From positions 248,001 to 312,000 of the forward strand of contig NZ_JACMYH010000001.1 of assembly GCF_014235765.1 (NCBI RefSeq): a stretch of DNA of 64,000 nt. The letters run 5' to 3'. The position numbers and the translations under genes are program-made. The DNA is from Pseudomonas baltica (GTDB lineage Bacteria > Pseudomonadota > Gammaproteobacteria > Pseudomonadales > Pseudomonadaceae). Positions 16,781-24,284 of the stretch are shown here, piece after piece. Within the stretch, counting starts at the first letter, position 1. Each line of letters begins with the position of its first letter. The notes under the pieces were generated by a model. It made no database searches and was not told the origin of the DNA. It was given only the letters and a program-made list of their open reading frames with translations.

Positions 16781-17935
16781 TCAGTGCGCGCCAGCCGCCT
16801 TGTTGAGGTCAGCGTCTTCCCACTGGGTGTACACGCAGGCATCCGCCGCCGCCCAGCGCACCTGGACCTGCTCACCGGCCTGCAAGGGCATGCCGGCTGC
16901 AGACAAGGCCTTGACCGTCATCGGCGTGCCACCCTGGGTCACGACGCTGCAGGTCTGGCTCTCGCCGAGAAACAGCGTCTCGGTGACCGTGGCGGCGATC
17001 TGGTTCCAGCCCGGCAGCAGCGGTTGCTCTGCAGCCTGCGCGGCGCTCAATGCCTGGGCTTTCTCGGGACGTACCATCAGCAGTACCTGCTGGCCCGTAT
17101 TGGCGCCGGGTGTCAGGCGCATGCCCAGGCTGGCGCCTTCGAAGGTGCCGGAACCGTTGCTAGTGGTGGTCAGCTTGAGGAAGTTGGAGTTGCCCAGAAA
17201 CGAGGCCACGAAGGCATTGGGCGGGTTCTGATAAAGGTCGTAGCCGCTGCCCAGCCCGACAATCTTGCCGTGGCTGAAGATCGCGATACGCTGCGACAGG
17301 CGCATGGCCTCTTCCTGGTCGTGGGTCACGTAGACGATGGTGATGCCCAGGCGCCGGTGCAGCTGGCGCAGCTCATCCTGCAGGTCTTCGCGCAGCTTCT
17401 TGTCCAGCGCGCCCAGCGGCTCGTCCATCAGCAGAATGCGCGGCTCGTAGACCAGGGCGCGAGCGATGGCAACGCGCTGCTGCTGGCCACCGGACAGCTG
17501 CGAAGGGCGACGGTGTGCGAAGGCCTCGAGCTGCACCAGCTTGAGCATTGCGTCGACCTTGCGATCACGCTCGGCGCGGCCCAGCTTGCGGATGTCCAGG
17601 GGGAAGGCAATGTTGTCGCGCACCGACAGGTGCGGAAACAGCGAATAACGCTGGAACACCATGCCGATACCGCGCTTGTGCGGCGGCACGTTGACCAGCG
17701 ACTGGCCGCTGACCAGGATCTCGCCGGAACTGGGCGTCTCGAAGCCTGCCAGCATCGACAGGGTGGTGCTCTTGCCCGAGCCACTGGAACCGAGGAAGGT
17801 CAGGAACTCGCCGTTCTTGATGTCCAGGTCGATATTGTCGACCGCAGCGAAGTCGCCGTAATGACGGTTCAGGCCGCGGAGGCTGACCAGGGTGTCGCCG
17901 GCCTGCACGGCCTGTTGTTTGATCACAGCACTCAT
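16781..17935 (-). CDS. ABC transporter ATP-binding protein (PotA-like)
   Basis: The 384-residue ATPase belongs to the polyamine/opine/Fe-type (CUT1-like) importers. It has Walker A GSSGSGKST, the Q loop MVFQRYSLFPHL, the ABC signature LSGGQQQRVAIARAL, Walker B RILLMDEPLGALD and the H loop YVTHDQEEA. A C-terminal TOBE domain (about 290-375) would gate transport. It is the last gene of a five-gene unit ribBA-like, binding protein, permease, permease, ATPase, and starts nine bases after the preceding permease stop. Confidence 0.94.
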   Translation of the reverse strand: MSAVIKQQAVQAGDTLVSLRGLNRHYGDFAAVDNIDLDIKNGEFLTFLGSSGSGKSTTLSMLAGFETPSSGEILVSGQSLVNVPPHKRGIGMVFQRYSLFPHLSVRDNIAFPLDIRKLGRAERDRKVDAMLKLVQLEAFAHRRPSQLSGGQQQRVAIARALVYEPRILLMDEPLGALDKKLREDLQDELRQLHRRLGITIVYVTHDQEEAMRLSQRIAIFSHGKIVGLGSGYDLYQNPPNAFVASFLGNSNFLKLTTTSNGSGTFEGASLGMRLTPGANTGQQVLLMVRPEKAQALSAAQAAEQPLLPGWNQIAATVTETLFLGESQTCSVVTQGGTPMTVKALSAAGMPLQAGEQVQVRWAAADACVYTQWEDADLNKAAGAH

Positions 17936-17944
17936 GTCCAGCTC

Positions 17945-18754
17945 CTAGGCGTTGACGGGGTTACGGCGACGAATGATTTCGGCAGCCACCATGACCAGCA
18001 CCGACAGGGCGATCAGCAGCGTCGAGGCGACGGCGATCACCGGCGTCAGGTCCTGGCGCAGGGTGGTCCACATTTTCACGGGAAGAGTCTGCAGGGTGGG
18101 GCTGGCCATCATCACGCTGAGGACCACTTCATCCCAGGAAACCAGGAACGCGAACAGGCCACCGGCGACCATGCCCGGACGAATGGCCGGGAACGTGACC
18201 TTGAAGATTGCCTGCAGGCGCGACGCACCACAAATCACCGCAGCGTCCTCGATGGACTGGTCGAACAGCTTCAGCGAGTTGATGATCGAAATGATGGTGA
18301 AGGGCAGGGCGACGATCACGTGGCTGACCACGAACGAGAACACCGTGCCGGTGTAGCCCAGCTTGAGGAACAGCGCATACACGGCCACCGCGATGATCAC
18401 CACTGGCACGATCATCGGCAGGGTGAACAAGGCATACAGCAACTCGCGGCCCGGAAACTTGCCACGCACCAGCGCGAAGGCCGTCGGCAGGCCCAGCAGT
18501 ACCGCGAATACGGTGGTCAGTGCAGCGACTTTCAAGCTCGACCAGGCCGCCGCCATCCACTCGGGGTTGGCGAAGAACTGCAGGTACCACTTGGTGGTCC
18601 AGCCCGGTGGTGGAAACACCAGCCACTGGGATGAGCCGAACGACAGCAGCACGATGAAGACGATCGGCAACAGCAGGAACAGGCCGATCGACCCCGTGGT
18701 GAGGTACAGGCCCACGCGCAGGCGTCGACTCATGGCATTGGGGGTAAGAAGCAT
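17945..18754 (-). CDS. ABC transporter permease (PotC-like)
   Basis: The 269-residue inner-membrane protein has six predicted helices and the binding-protein-dependent transport EAA loop (EDAAVICGASRLQAIFKVTFPAIRPG), which docks the ATPase. ATGs at 18754 and 18733 are both possible starts. It is the second of two permease subunits; the first lies upstream with six bases between them. The closest known class is the spermidine/putrescine-type importer. Confidence 0.93.
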   Translation of the reverse strand: MLLTPNAMSRRLRVGLYLTTGSIGLFLLLPIVFIVLLSFGSSQWLVFPPPGWTTKWYLQFFANPEWMAAAWSSLKVAALTTVFAVLLGLPTAFALVRGKFPGRELLYALFTLPMIVPVVIIAVAVYALFLKLGYTGTVFSFVVSHVIVALPFTIISIINSLKLFDQSIEDAAVICGASRLQAIFKVTFPAIRPGMVAGGLFAFLVSWDEVVLSVMMASPTLQTLPVKMWTTLRQDLTPVIAVASTLLIALSVLVMVAAEIIRRRNPVNA

Positions 18755-18760
18755 GATGAC

Positions 18761-19699
18761 TTACCTCGAATTGCTGGAGCCGACCGGGGATTCCGGTTGC
18801 AGCTTCAGATAGAAATAGAACAGCACCAGGGTGATCAGCACCAACAGTGCGGCAGCAGCGCTCGCCAGACCCCAGTTGAGGAAGGATTGCACCTGTTGCA
18901 CGATGAACTCGGGCAGCATCATGTTCTGCGCGCCACCCAACAGCGCCGGAGTCACGTAATAGCCCAGCGACATGACGAACACCATCAAGGCACCGGAGAA
19001 CAGTCCCGAGCGGCACAGCGGCAGGAATACCCGGAAGAAGTTGGTCCACGGACTGGCGCCGCAGATGGCGCCGGCCTGCAGCACCATCGGGTCGATGGCC
19101 TGCATGGTGGCCTGCAGCGGCAGAACGATGAACGGAATCATGATGTAGCTCATGCCGATCACCACCCCGGTCAGGTTGTGCACCATCTCCAATGGCTGGT
19201 CGATGATGCCCAGGGCCATGAGCAACTTGTTGACCACCCCCGACGCCTGCAGCAGCACCAGCCAGGAGTAGGTGCGCGCCAGCAGGCTGGTCCACATCGA
19301 CAGCAGCACGATGCTGAAGATCCAGCGGCCCCAGCCCCGTGGCACCAGGGTGATAACCCAAGCCAGTGGAAAGCCCAGCAATACGCTGAACAGGGTCACC
19401 AGCCCGGCCACCGAAAAGGTGTTGAACAACACCCGCGCATAGGCCGAGTTGGCGAACAGTTCGCGGTAGTTGTCCAGCCCCGGTGTCGGCTCCAGCACGC
19501 CGCGCAGCAGCAGGCCAATGAGCGGGGCGAAGAAGAACAGGCCGAGGAACACCAGCGCCGGGATCAGGTTGCTCGACCCGCGCCAGCGCTGGATCAGGCT
19601 CGGGCGCGGCTGGGCGGCACGCAGCGCACCAGGGCCGCCGGCGGCGCCCCCGGTGCTGCCGAGGGCGGAGGGCGAGGACAGCTTCACTTGACCAGCCAT
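18761..19699 (-). CDS. ABC transporter permease (PotB-like)
   Basis: The protein has an N-terminal tail of about 50 residues, rich in Ser, Gly and Ala, before the first helix (LIPALVFLGLFFFAPLIGLLL). It then carries the usual six-helix permease core with an EAA loop (LQAGAICGASPWTNFFRVFLPLCRSG). The ATG at 19699 overlaps the end of the binding-protein gene by 16 bases; a GTG nine bases further upstream is an alternative. The length is 312 residues. It forms the channel with the PotC-like subunit. Confidence 0.92.
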   Translation of the reverse strand: MAGQVKLSSPSALGSTGGAAGGPGALRAAQPRPSLIQRWRGSSNLIPALVFLGLFFFAPLIGLLLRGVLEPTPGLDNYRELFANSAYARVLFNTFSVAGLVTLFSVLLGFPLAWVITLVPRGWGRWIFSIVLLSMWTSLLARTYSWLVLLQASGVVNKLLMALGIIDQPLEMVHNLTGVVIGMSYIMIPFIVLPLQATMQAIDPMVLQAGAICGASPWTNFFRVFLPLCRSGLFSGALMVFVMSLGYYVTPALLGGAQNMMLPEFIVQQVQSFLNWGLASAAAALLVLITLVLFYFYLKLQPESPVGSSNSR

Positions 19700-20709
19700 T
19701 CGTTCCACCGTGTCGCGATAGAGGGGCCATTCTTGGCCCAGTAGGCGAAGTCCAGAGTGATCTGGTCGTCAACGTGCGCGGTCGACAGGTTGGGCGCCAG
19801 GACCGAATCCAGGCGCTGCACGCTTTCAGTGTTGACCGGGGCGTAGGCCGTCAGATTGGAGAAATCGGCCTGGCCCTTGGCACCGGTGGCGTTGGCCACG
19901 AAGCGCATGGCCGCCTCCTTGTTTTTCGAGCCCTTGGGCACGACCAGGAAGTCGGCCATCGCCAGGTTCTGCTTCCAGCTCACGCCCACCGGAGCGCCAT
20001 CCTGTTGCAGGGCGTAGACCCGACCGTTCCAGAACTGACCCATGGTGACTTCGCCCGAGGCCAGCAGCTGCTGGGACTGGGCGCCGCCGCCCCACCAGAC
20101 GATGTCCTTCTTGATCGAATCGAGCTTCTTGAAAGCGCGGTCGAGGTCCAGTGGATAGAGCTTGTCGGCAGCGACGCCGTCGGCCAGCAGGGCGATCTCC
20201 AACACGCCTGGGCTGGGCCACTTGTACAGTGCGCGTTTGCCGGGATAGGCCTGGGTGTCGAACAGTGCAGTCCAGTCCTGGGGTTTGCCGGCGCCGACCT
20301 TGCCTTCGTTGAAGCCCAGCACGAAGGAGAAGTAGAACGAACCCACGCCGTAGTCGGAGACGAAGCGCGGGTCCAGCTTGGTGCGGTCGATGACCTTGAA
20401 GTCCATGGGTTCGAGCAGGCCTTCGCTGGCCGCACGCAAGGCGAAATCGGCTTCCACGTCGACCACGTCCCACTGCACGTTGCCGCTCTCGACCATGGCC
20501 TTGAGCTTGCCGTAGTCGGTGGGTCCATCCATGACCACCGCAGTGCCGCTGCTCTTGCTGAACGGATCGGCCCACGACGACTTCTGCGCGTCCTGGGTGG
20601 TGCCGCCCCAGCTGACGAAGCTCAGCGTCTCGGCTGCCACGGCAGTGCCTGCCGTGAACGCCAGCGTCGCTACGGCCAACGCCGCTATCGCACGTTTTTT
20701 GAATACCAT
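19684..20709 (-). CDS. Periplasmic substrate-binding protein of the ABC importer (PotD-like)
   Basis: The protein begins MVFKKRAIAALAVATLAF with a cleavable signal peptide, probably cut after TAVAAE. The mature part has the family opening LSFVSWGGTTQDAQ and later TDYGKLKAMV, WDVVDVEADFALRA and VVPKGSKNKEAAMRFV. The ATG at 20709 is preferred over the one at 20724 because GAGGG lies eight bases ahead of it. Relatives bind polyamines, opines or other amines; an aromatic pocket (WGG, WWGGGAQSQQ) is visible. It is 341 residues long. A 95-base gap with a small hairpin separates it from the ribBA-like gene. Confidence 0.92.
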   Translation of the reverse strand: MVFKKRAIAALAVATLAFTAGTAVAAETLSFVSWGGTTQDAQKSSWADPFSKSSGTAVVMDGPTDYGKLKAMVESGNVQWDVVDVEADFALRAASEGLLEPMDFKVIDRTKLDPRFVSDYGVGSFYFSFVLGFNEGKVGAGKPQDWTALFDTQAYPGKRALYKWPSPGVLEIALLADGVAADKLYPLDLDRAFKKLDSIKKDIVWWGGGAQSQQLLASGEVTMGQFWNGRVYALQQDGAPVGVSWKQNLAMADFLVVPKGSKNKEAAMRFVANATGAKGQADFSNLTAYAPVNTESVQRLDSVLAPNLSTAHVDDQITLDFAYWAKNGPSIATRWNEWLVK

Positions 20710-20773
20710 CTTGTACGCCCTCATTTGTCATTGTTTGAGCGGGCTGTTTCCACACCCGCGTATCGGGAGCAGT

Positions 20774-20790
20774 CAGGTCGTGGCGACCTG
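20774..20790. other. Intercistronic hairpin between ribBA-like and binding-protein genes
   Basis: CAGGTCG-TGG-CGACCTG is a perfect 7-base stem with a 3-base loop just downstream of the ribBA-like gene. There is no T run, so it is more likely an mRNA stability or processing element than a terminator. It would help explain unequal amounts of RibBA-like protein and binding protein. Confidence 0.4.
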
Positions 20791-20804
20791 GACGATCGTT
20801 TGTT

Positions 20805-21953
20805 TCAGATGCCGTTGCCGTCCATGGCGGATGCATCCGGTCCGGGTGCCTGGAATGCGATGCTTTCGACCACTTCGAGGTCGTAGCCCGTGAGACCTGC
20901 GTACTTGAGCGGCGGGCCCAGGTGACGCAGTTTGCCGACGCCCAGGTCTTGCAGGATCTGCGCGCCGGTACCGACTTCCGAGTAGATGCGTGTCTGCGTA
21001 CGCGAATAAGGGCGCACCGGCTGGGTCAGGTGCGGTACCCGCTCGAGCAGGGCCTGGGAAGACTCGTGATTGGCCAGCACCACCACCACGCCCGCACCGT
21101 GCTCGGCGACTTTCTGCAGCGCCGCCCACAGCGTCCAGTTGGCGGGACCTGTGTACTCGGCGCCGACCAGGTCGCGCAGCGGGTCGATGACGTGCACCCG
21201 CACAAGAGTCGGATCTTCGCGGCGGATGTCGCCCATGACCATGGCCATGTGCACGCCGCCCTGGATGCGGTCTTCATAGCTGACCAGGCGGAACGTGCCG
21301 TGCACGGTAGGCAGCTCGCGCTCGCCCATGCGCGTCACCGTGTGCTCGGTGCTCAAGCGGTAGTGGATGAGGTCGGCGATGCTGCCGATCTTGATGCCGT
21401 GACGGGCAGCGAACAGCTCCAGATCCGGACGACGCGCCATGGTGCCGTCGTCTTTCATGACTTCGACGATCACCGCGGCAGGGGTGAAGCCGGCCAGCCG
21501 CGCCAGGTCGCAGCCGGCTTCGGTATGCCCGGCGCGGGTCAGTACACCGCCTTCGCGGGCGCGCAGGGGAAAGATGTGGCCCGGTTGCACCAGGTCGGCG
21601 GCAACCGCCTGAGGCGCCACTGCGGCGGCAACGGTGCGCGCCCGATCGGCGGCGGAGATACCGGTGGTGACCCCGCTGGCGGCTTCGATGGAAACCGTGA
21701 ACGCGGTGCCGAACCCGCTGCCGTTGCTGGGTACCATCTGCTCCAGCCCCAGCCGCTGGCAGCGTTCCTCGGTGAGGGTGAGGCAGATCAATCCGCGTGC
21801 TTCGCGGGCCATGAAACTGATGGCCTCCGCCGTGCAGCAGTCAGCGGCGAGCAGCAGGTCACCTTCGTTTTCGCGGTCTTCGTCGTCCACCAGCAAGACC
21901 ATCTTGCCTTGACGAAAGTCCTCGATGATTTCTTCGATGCTGTTGAACGCCAT
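20805..21953 (-). CDS. RibBA-like protein: DHBP synthase with degenerate GTP cyclohydrolase II domain
   Basis: The N-terminal half (residues 1-205) is 3,4-dihydroxy-2-butanone 4-phosphate synthase, the riboflavin enzyme that uses ribulose 5-phosphate. It has [37 protein letters not shown] and [13 protein letters not shown]. The C-terminal half has the GTP cyclohydrolase II shape ([19 protein letters not shown]), but the zinc-binding cysteine cluster expected after RVHSEC is absent; the place reads [15 protein letters not shown]. It is probably monofunctional for DHBP. It leads the ABC importer operon. No FMN riboswitch is present: the 82-base gap upstream contains a TGGTATACCA operator instead. 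The gene appears to be a pathway-dedicated copy that raises flavin supply. Confidence 0.9.
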   Translation of the reverse strand: MAFNSIEEIIEDFRQGKMVLLVDDEDRENEGDLLLAADCCTAEAISFMAREARGLICLTLTEERCQRLGLEQMVPSNGSGFGTAFTVSIEAASGVTTGISAADRARTVAAAVAPQAVAADLVQPGHIFPLRAREGGVLTRAGHTEAGCDLARLAGFTPAAVIVEVMKDDGTMARRPDLELFAARHGIKIGSIADLIHYRLSTEHTVTRMGERELPTVHGTFRLVSYEDRIQGGVHMAMVMGDIRREDPTLVRVHVIDPLRDLVGAEYTGPANWTLWAALQKVAEHGAGVVVVLANHESSQALLERVPHLTQPVRPYSRTQTRIYSEVGTGAQILQDLGVGKLRHLGPPLKYAGLTGYDLEVVESIAFQAPGPDASAMDGNGI

Positions 21954-21999
21954 GCCTGCACTCTCTGGGATGACTGGTCTGGGATAACTGGCCTAATCG

Positions 22000-22009
22000 T
22001 GGTATACCA
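22000..22009 (+). promoter_or_regulatory. TGGTATACCA operator between ribBA-like and DUF1330 genes
   Basis: The sequence GTGGTATACCATAATACG contains the full palindrome followed by TAATAC, the same arrangement as at 27248 in the opposite direction. It lies 46 bases from the ribBA-like start and 32 from the DUF1330 start, so it can control both divergent units. Confidence 0.72.
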
Positions 22010-22041
22010 TAATACGTACATTACCCCCTGTCGAGGTGAAA

Positions 22042-22344
22042 ATGAAGGCTTATTGGATTGCTCATGTAGACGTTACCGATCCTGCGCAGTACGTGCTTTA
22101 CACCCAGCGCGCGCCAGCGGTTTTCGCCCAGTTCGGGGGTCGCCTGCTGGCCCGTGGGGGGCGTTCGCAAGCCATGGAAGGCAGGGCCACGCCGCAGCGC
22201 AGCGTGGTGATCGAGTTCGATTCGTACGCCCAGGCGCAAGCCTGTTACGAGTCCAGGGAATACCAGGAAGCAGCCGCCCTGCGTGCGGGCGCCGCGAAGG
22301 CCGAAGTGATCATCGTCGAAGGTTGCGAGGCGGTCGCCGGCTAG
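22042..22344 (+). CDS. DUF1330 family protein
   Basis: This is a small 100-residue protein of the dimeric alpha-beta barrel class. It starts MKAYWIAHVDVTDPAQYVLY and has the family body AVFAQFGGRLLARGG, RSVVIEFDSYAQAQACYESREYQEA. The ATG at 22042 has GAGG five bases upstream; a GTG two codons earlier is less well placed. Family function is not established; members occur in many degradation clusters and may act as small isomerases or decarboxylase-like proteins. It is divergent from the ribBA-like gene at an operator, so it belongs to the regulon. Its end overlaps the convergent Nudix gene by four bases. Confidence 0.85.
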   Translation: MKAYWIAHVDVTDPAQYVLYTQRAPAVFAQFGGRLLARGGRSQAMEGRATPQRSVVIEFDSYAQAQACYESREYQEAAALRAGAAKAEVIIVEGCEAVAG

Positions 22345-22904
22345 CGCATGAAGTGGATGCGGCCGGTATCGTCGTTGCCTATGTAGATGCCGTAGGTACC
22401 GGTCGCGCGCTCCTGGATGTAGCGCTCCAGGATCTGCCGGATGGCAGGGTAGTAGATGCTGTCCCAGGGAATGTCCTGCGGCGCGAAGAACTGCCGTGCG
22501 GCAGTTTCCGGGCCGAATTCGTCGGTGATCTCCAGGGCCATCGCGCGAAAGATGATGTACACCTCGCTGATCCGCGGGACGCTGAAGATCGAGTACGGCG
22601 AGAGGATTTCGGCGCGCACTCCGGCTTCTTCCCACAGCTCGCGCAGGGCGCCTTCCTCGGTGGTTTCTCCGCTTTCCATGAAGCCTGCGGGCAGCGTCCA
22701 GGTGCCGGGGCGCGGCGGGATCGCGCGCTGGCACAGCAGGTACTTGCCGTCGGTTTCGACGATGCAGCCGGTAATGACCTTCGGATTGACGTAATGGATG
22801 TGGCCGCAACCGGAGCAAAAGGTCCGCTCATGGGTATCGCCCGCAGGGATTCCTAGGCTCAGGCCGCAGGCACCGCATTGGGGGCAAAACCGTGGAGTGG
22901 CCAT
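22341..22904 (-). CDS. Nudix hydrolase with N-terminal zinc ribbon
   Basis: The 187-residue protein has a zinc ribbon at residues 7-40 (CPQCGACG and CSGCGHIHYVNP) and a Nudix box GFMESGETTEEGALRELWEE that fits GX5EX7REUXEEXGU. Zinc-ribbon Nudix proteins of this type hydrolyse NADH, ADP-ribose or related dinucleotides. Inside a flavin-rich cluster, FAD or a nucleotide-linked intermediate is a possible substrate, but that is inference. It follows the GntR gene by five bases, so the two are co-transcribed. Confidence 0.87.
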   Translation of the reverse strand: MATPRFCPQCGACGLSLGIPAGDTHERTFCSGCGHIHYVNPKVITGCIVETDGKYLLCQRAIPPRPGTWTLPAGFMESGETTEEGALRELWEEAGVRAEILSPYSIFSVPRISEVYIIFRAMALEITDEFGPETAARQFFAPQDIPWDSIYYPAIRQILERYIQERATGTYGIYIGNDDTGRIHFMR

Positions 22905-22909
22905 GTCGG

Positions 22910-23662
22910 TCAGCGTCCGATGCGCGGTTCGTTGAGGGCTATGGGCGCGGCGATGTCGCGCACCTTGTGGTCGTCGTTGCGCTGCTGACGCAATGATTCC
23001 AGGGCGACCTTCGCAGCGGCGCGGACGTGATCGACGGACGCCTGGTGCGCCGCCATCGGATCGCCGCTCTTGATCGCGGTGACGATGCGTTCCATTTCGT
23101 CGCTACTGACGCCGCGGCGGTTTTCCTGAGACACCGAGGTGGCGCGCAGGTAGCTGATGCGGGCCTGCAACTGGCGCAACTGGGTAGCGGCGACCTGGTT
23201 GCCCGAGCCTTCGAAGAGCACGTCGTAGAAGCCCTGGACCGAGCTCAGGACGTCGGACAATGCACGCTCTTCGAGCGCCTTGCGGTTGACCGCCAACGCT
23301 TTTTCCAGGGCGCGGATGTCCCGGGCCTTGGCATTGAGGGTGAACAGCTGGACGATCAGGCCTTCGAGCACGCAACGCAGCTCATAGATGTCGCGGGCGT
23401 CTTCCAGGGTGATGATGGCCACGCGTGGACCCTTGGCGTCGGCGAATTCCACCAGGCCTTCGGATTCCAGGTGTCGCAGCGCCTCGCGCACCGAGGTACG
23501 GCTCACGCCCAGGCGCTCGCACAGATCACGCTCGACCAGGCGATCGCCCGGCAGGAGCTGGAAGTTCATGATGGCGCTGCGCAACTTGTCGAGCACGATT
23601 TCGCGCAGGGTGACGGGGTTGCGATTGACCTTGAAGCTGTCGTCGAGGGGCAGGCGTTTCAT
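22910..23662 (-). CDS. GntR/FCD-family transcriptional regulator, likely controller of the catabolic locus
   Basis: The 250-residue regulator has a winged helix at about residues 15-80 (LREIVLDKLRSAIMNFQLLPGDRL, ERLGVSRTSVREALRHLESEGLVEF) and an all-helical FCD effector domain behind it (DIYELRCVLEGLIVQLF). FCD regulators often bind metal and a carboxylate ligand and recognise short palindromes such as TGGTATACCA, which occurs four times around this locus. The ATG at 23662 gives MKRLPLDDSF; the open frame runs 16 codons further without a start signal. It lies in the DUF1185-led gene string and would therefore control its own expression. The Nudix gene follows. Confidence 0.9.
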   Translation of the reverse strand: MKRLPLDDSFKVNRNPVTLREIVLDKLRSAIMNFQLLPGDRLVERDLCERLGVSRTSVREALRHLESEGLVEFADAKGPRVAIITLEDARDIYELRCVLEGLIVQLFTLNAKARDIRALEKALAVNRKALEERALSDVLSSVQGFYDVLFEGSGNQVAATQLRQLQARISYLRATSVSQENRRGVSSDEMERIVTAIKSGDPMAAHQASVDHVRAAAKVALESLRQQRNDDHKVRDIAAPIALNEPRIGR

Positions 23663-23787
23663 CGGGTCCGCTCTGTTGAAAAGGCAAAAAAACAGCGGCG
23701 AGTCTAGCACGCCACCCGGCCTTGCTGCCCAACGGCGACAGGCCAGGTGCCCAGGTGCGGCCGGCCTGGTGGGTCAGCGCAGGTCGA

Positions 23788-24273
23788 TCATCCCAGGGTC
23801 GGCAATGCGCCCAGTTTGCCGCGGTGGTAAAGCATGGGCGTCAACGGCTCGCTGGGCAGGATCAGGTTCTTCACTGCACCGACGATGATCGCGTGATCGC
23901 CACCGTCGTACTCGCGCCACAGTTCGCACTCGATGATGGCCGTGGCTTTCTCCAGCAGCGGGTTGCCCAGCTCGCTGAGGTGCCAGGCGATGGCCCGCGC
24001 CTTGTCCTTGCCCTTGCTGGCAAAGGCGTAGGCCTCCGCCTGCTGGTCTGCGGACAGCAAGTGAATCGCGAAGCGCTTGCTGTCACGCAGGATAGGGTAG
24101 GTGTCCGACTCGTAGTTGGGGCAGAACAATACCAGCGCCGGGTCGATCGACAGCGCACTGAATGCACTGGCAGTGATGCCGACGATGCCGCCTTCCGGGT
24201 CCAGCGTGGTAACCACCGTCACGCCGGATGGGAACGAAGCCATCACTTCTTTGTAGATGCCGGGTTCGATCAT
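23788..24273 (-). CDS. NAD(P)H:flavin reductase, copy 2
   Basis: This 161-residue paralogue of the reductase at 14569-15054 matches it over nearly its whole length, by eye about three residues in four. It has the same blocks: FPSGVTVVTTLDPEG, ITASAFSALSIDPALVLFCP, SKRFAIHLLSADQQAEAYAF and GGDHAIIVGAVKNLILP. It starts 11 bases after the aldehyde dehydrogenase stop. There is no second LLM gene beside it, so it may feed the same monooxygenase or another flavin-dependent step. A tandem duplication of the reductase split by the rest of the cluster is a simple explanation. Confidence 0.9.
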   Translation of the reverse strand: MIEPGIYKEVMASFPSGVTVVTTLDPEGGIVGITASAFSALSIDPALVLFCPNYESDTYPILRDSKRFAIHLLSADQQAEAYAFASKGKDKARAIAWHLSELGNPLLEKATAIIECELWREYDGGDHAIIVGAVKNLILPSEPLTPMLYHRGKLGALPTLG

Positions 24274-24284
24274 TTCAAATTACC

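Noticed and set aside
21954..22041. FMN riboswitch in front of the RibBA-like gene
   Set aside because: The gap is only about 80 bases and lacks the conserved RFN stems; it holds a palindromic operator instead.
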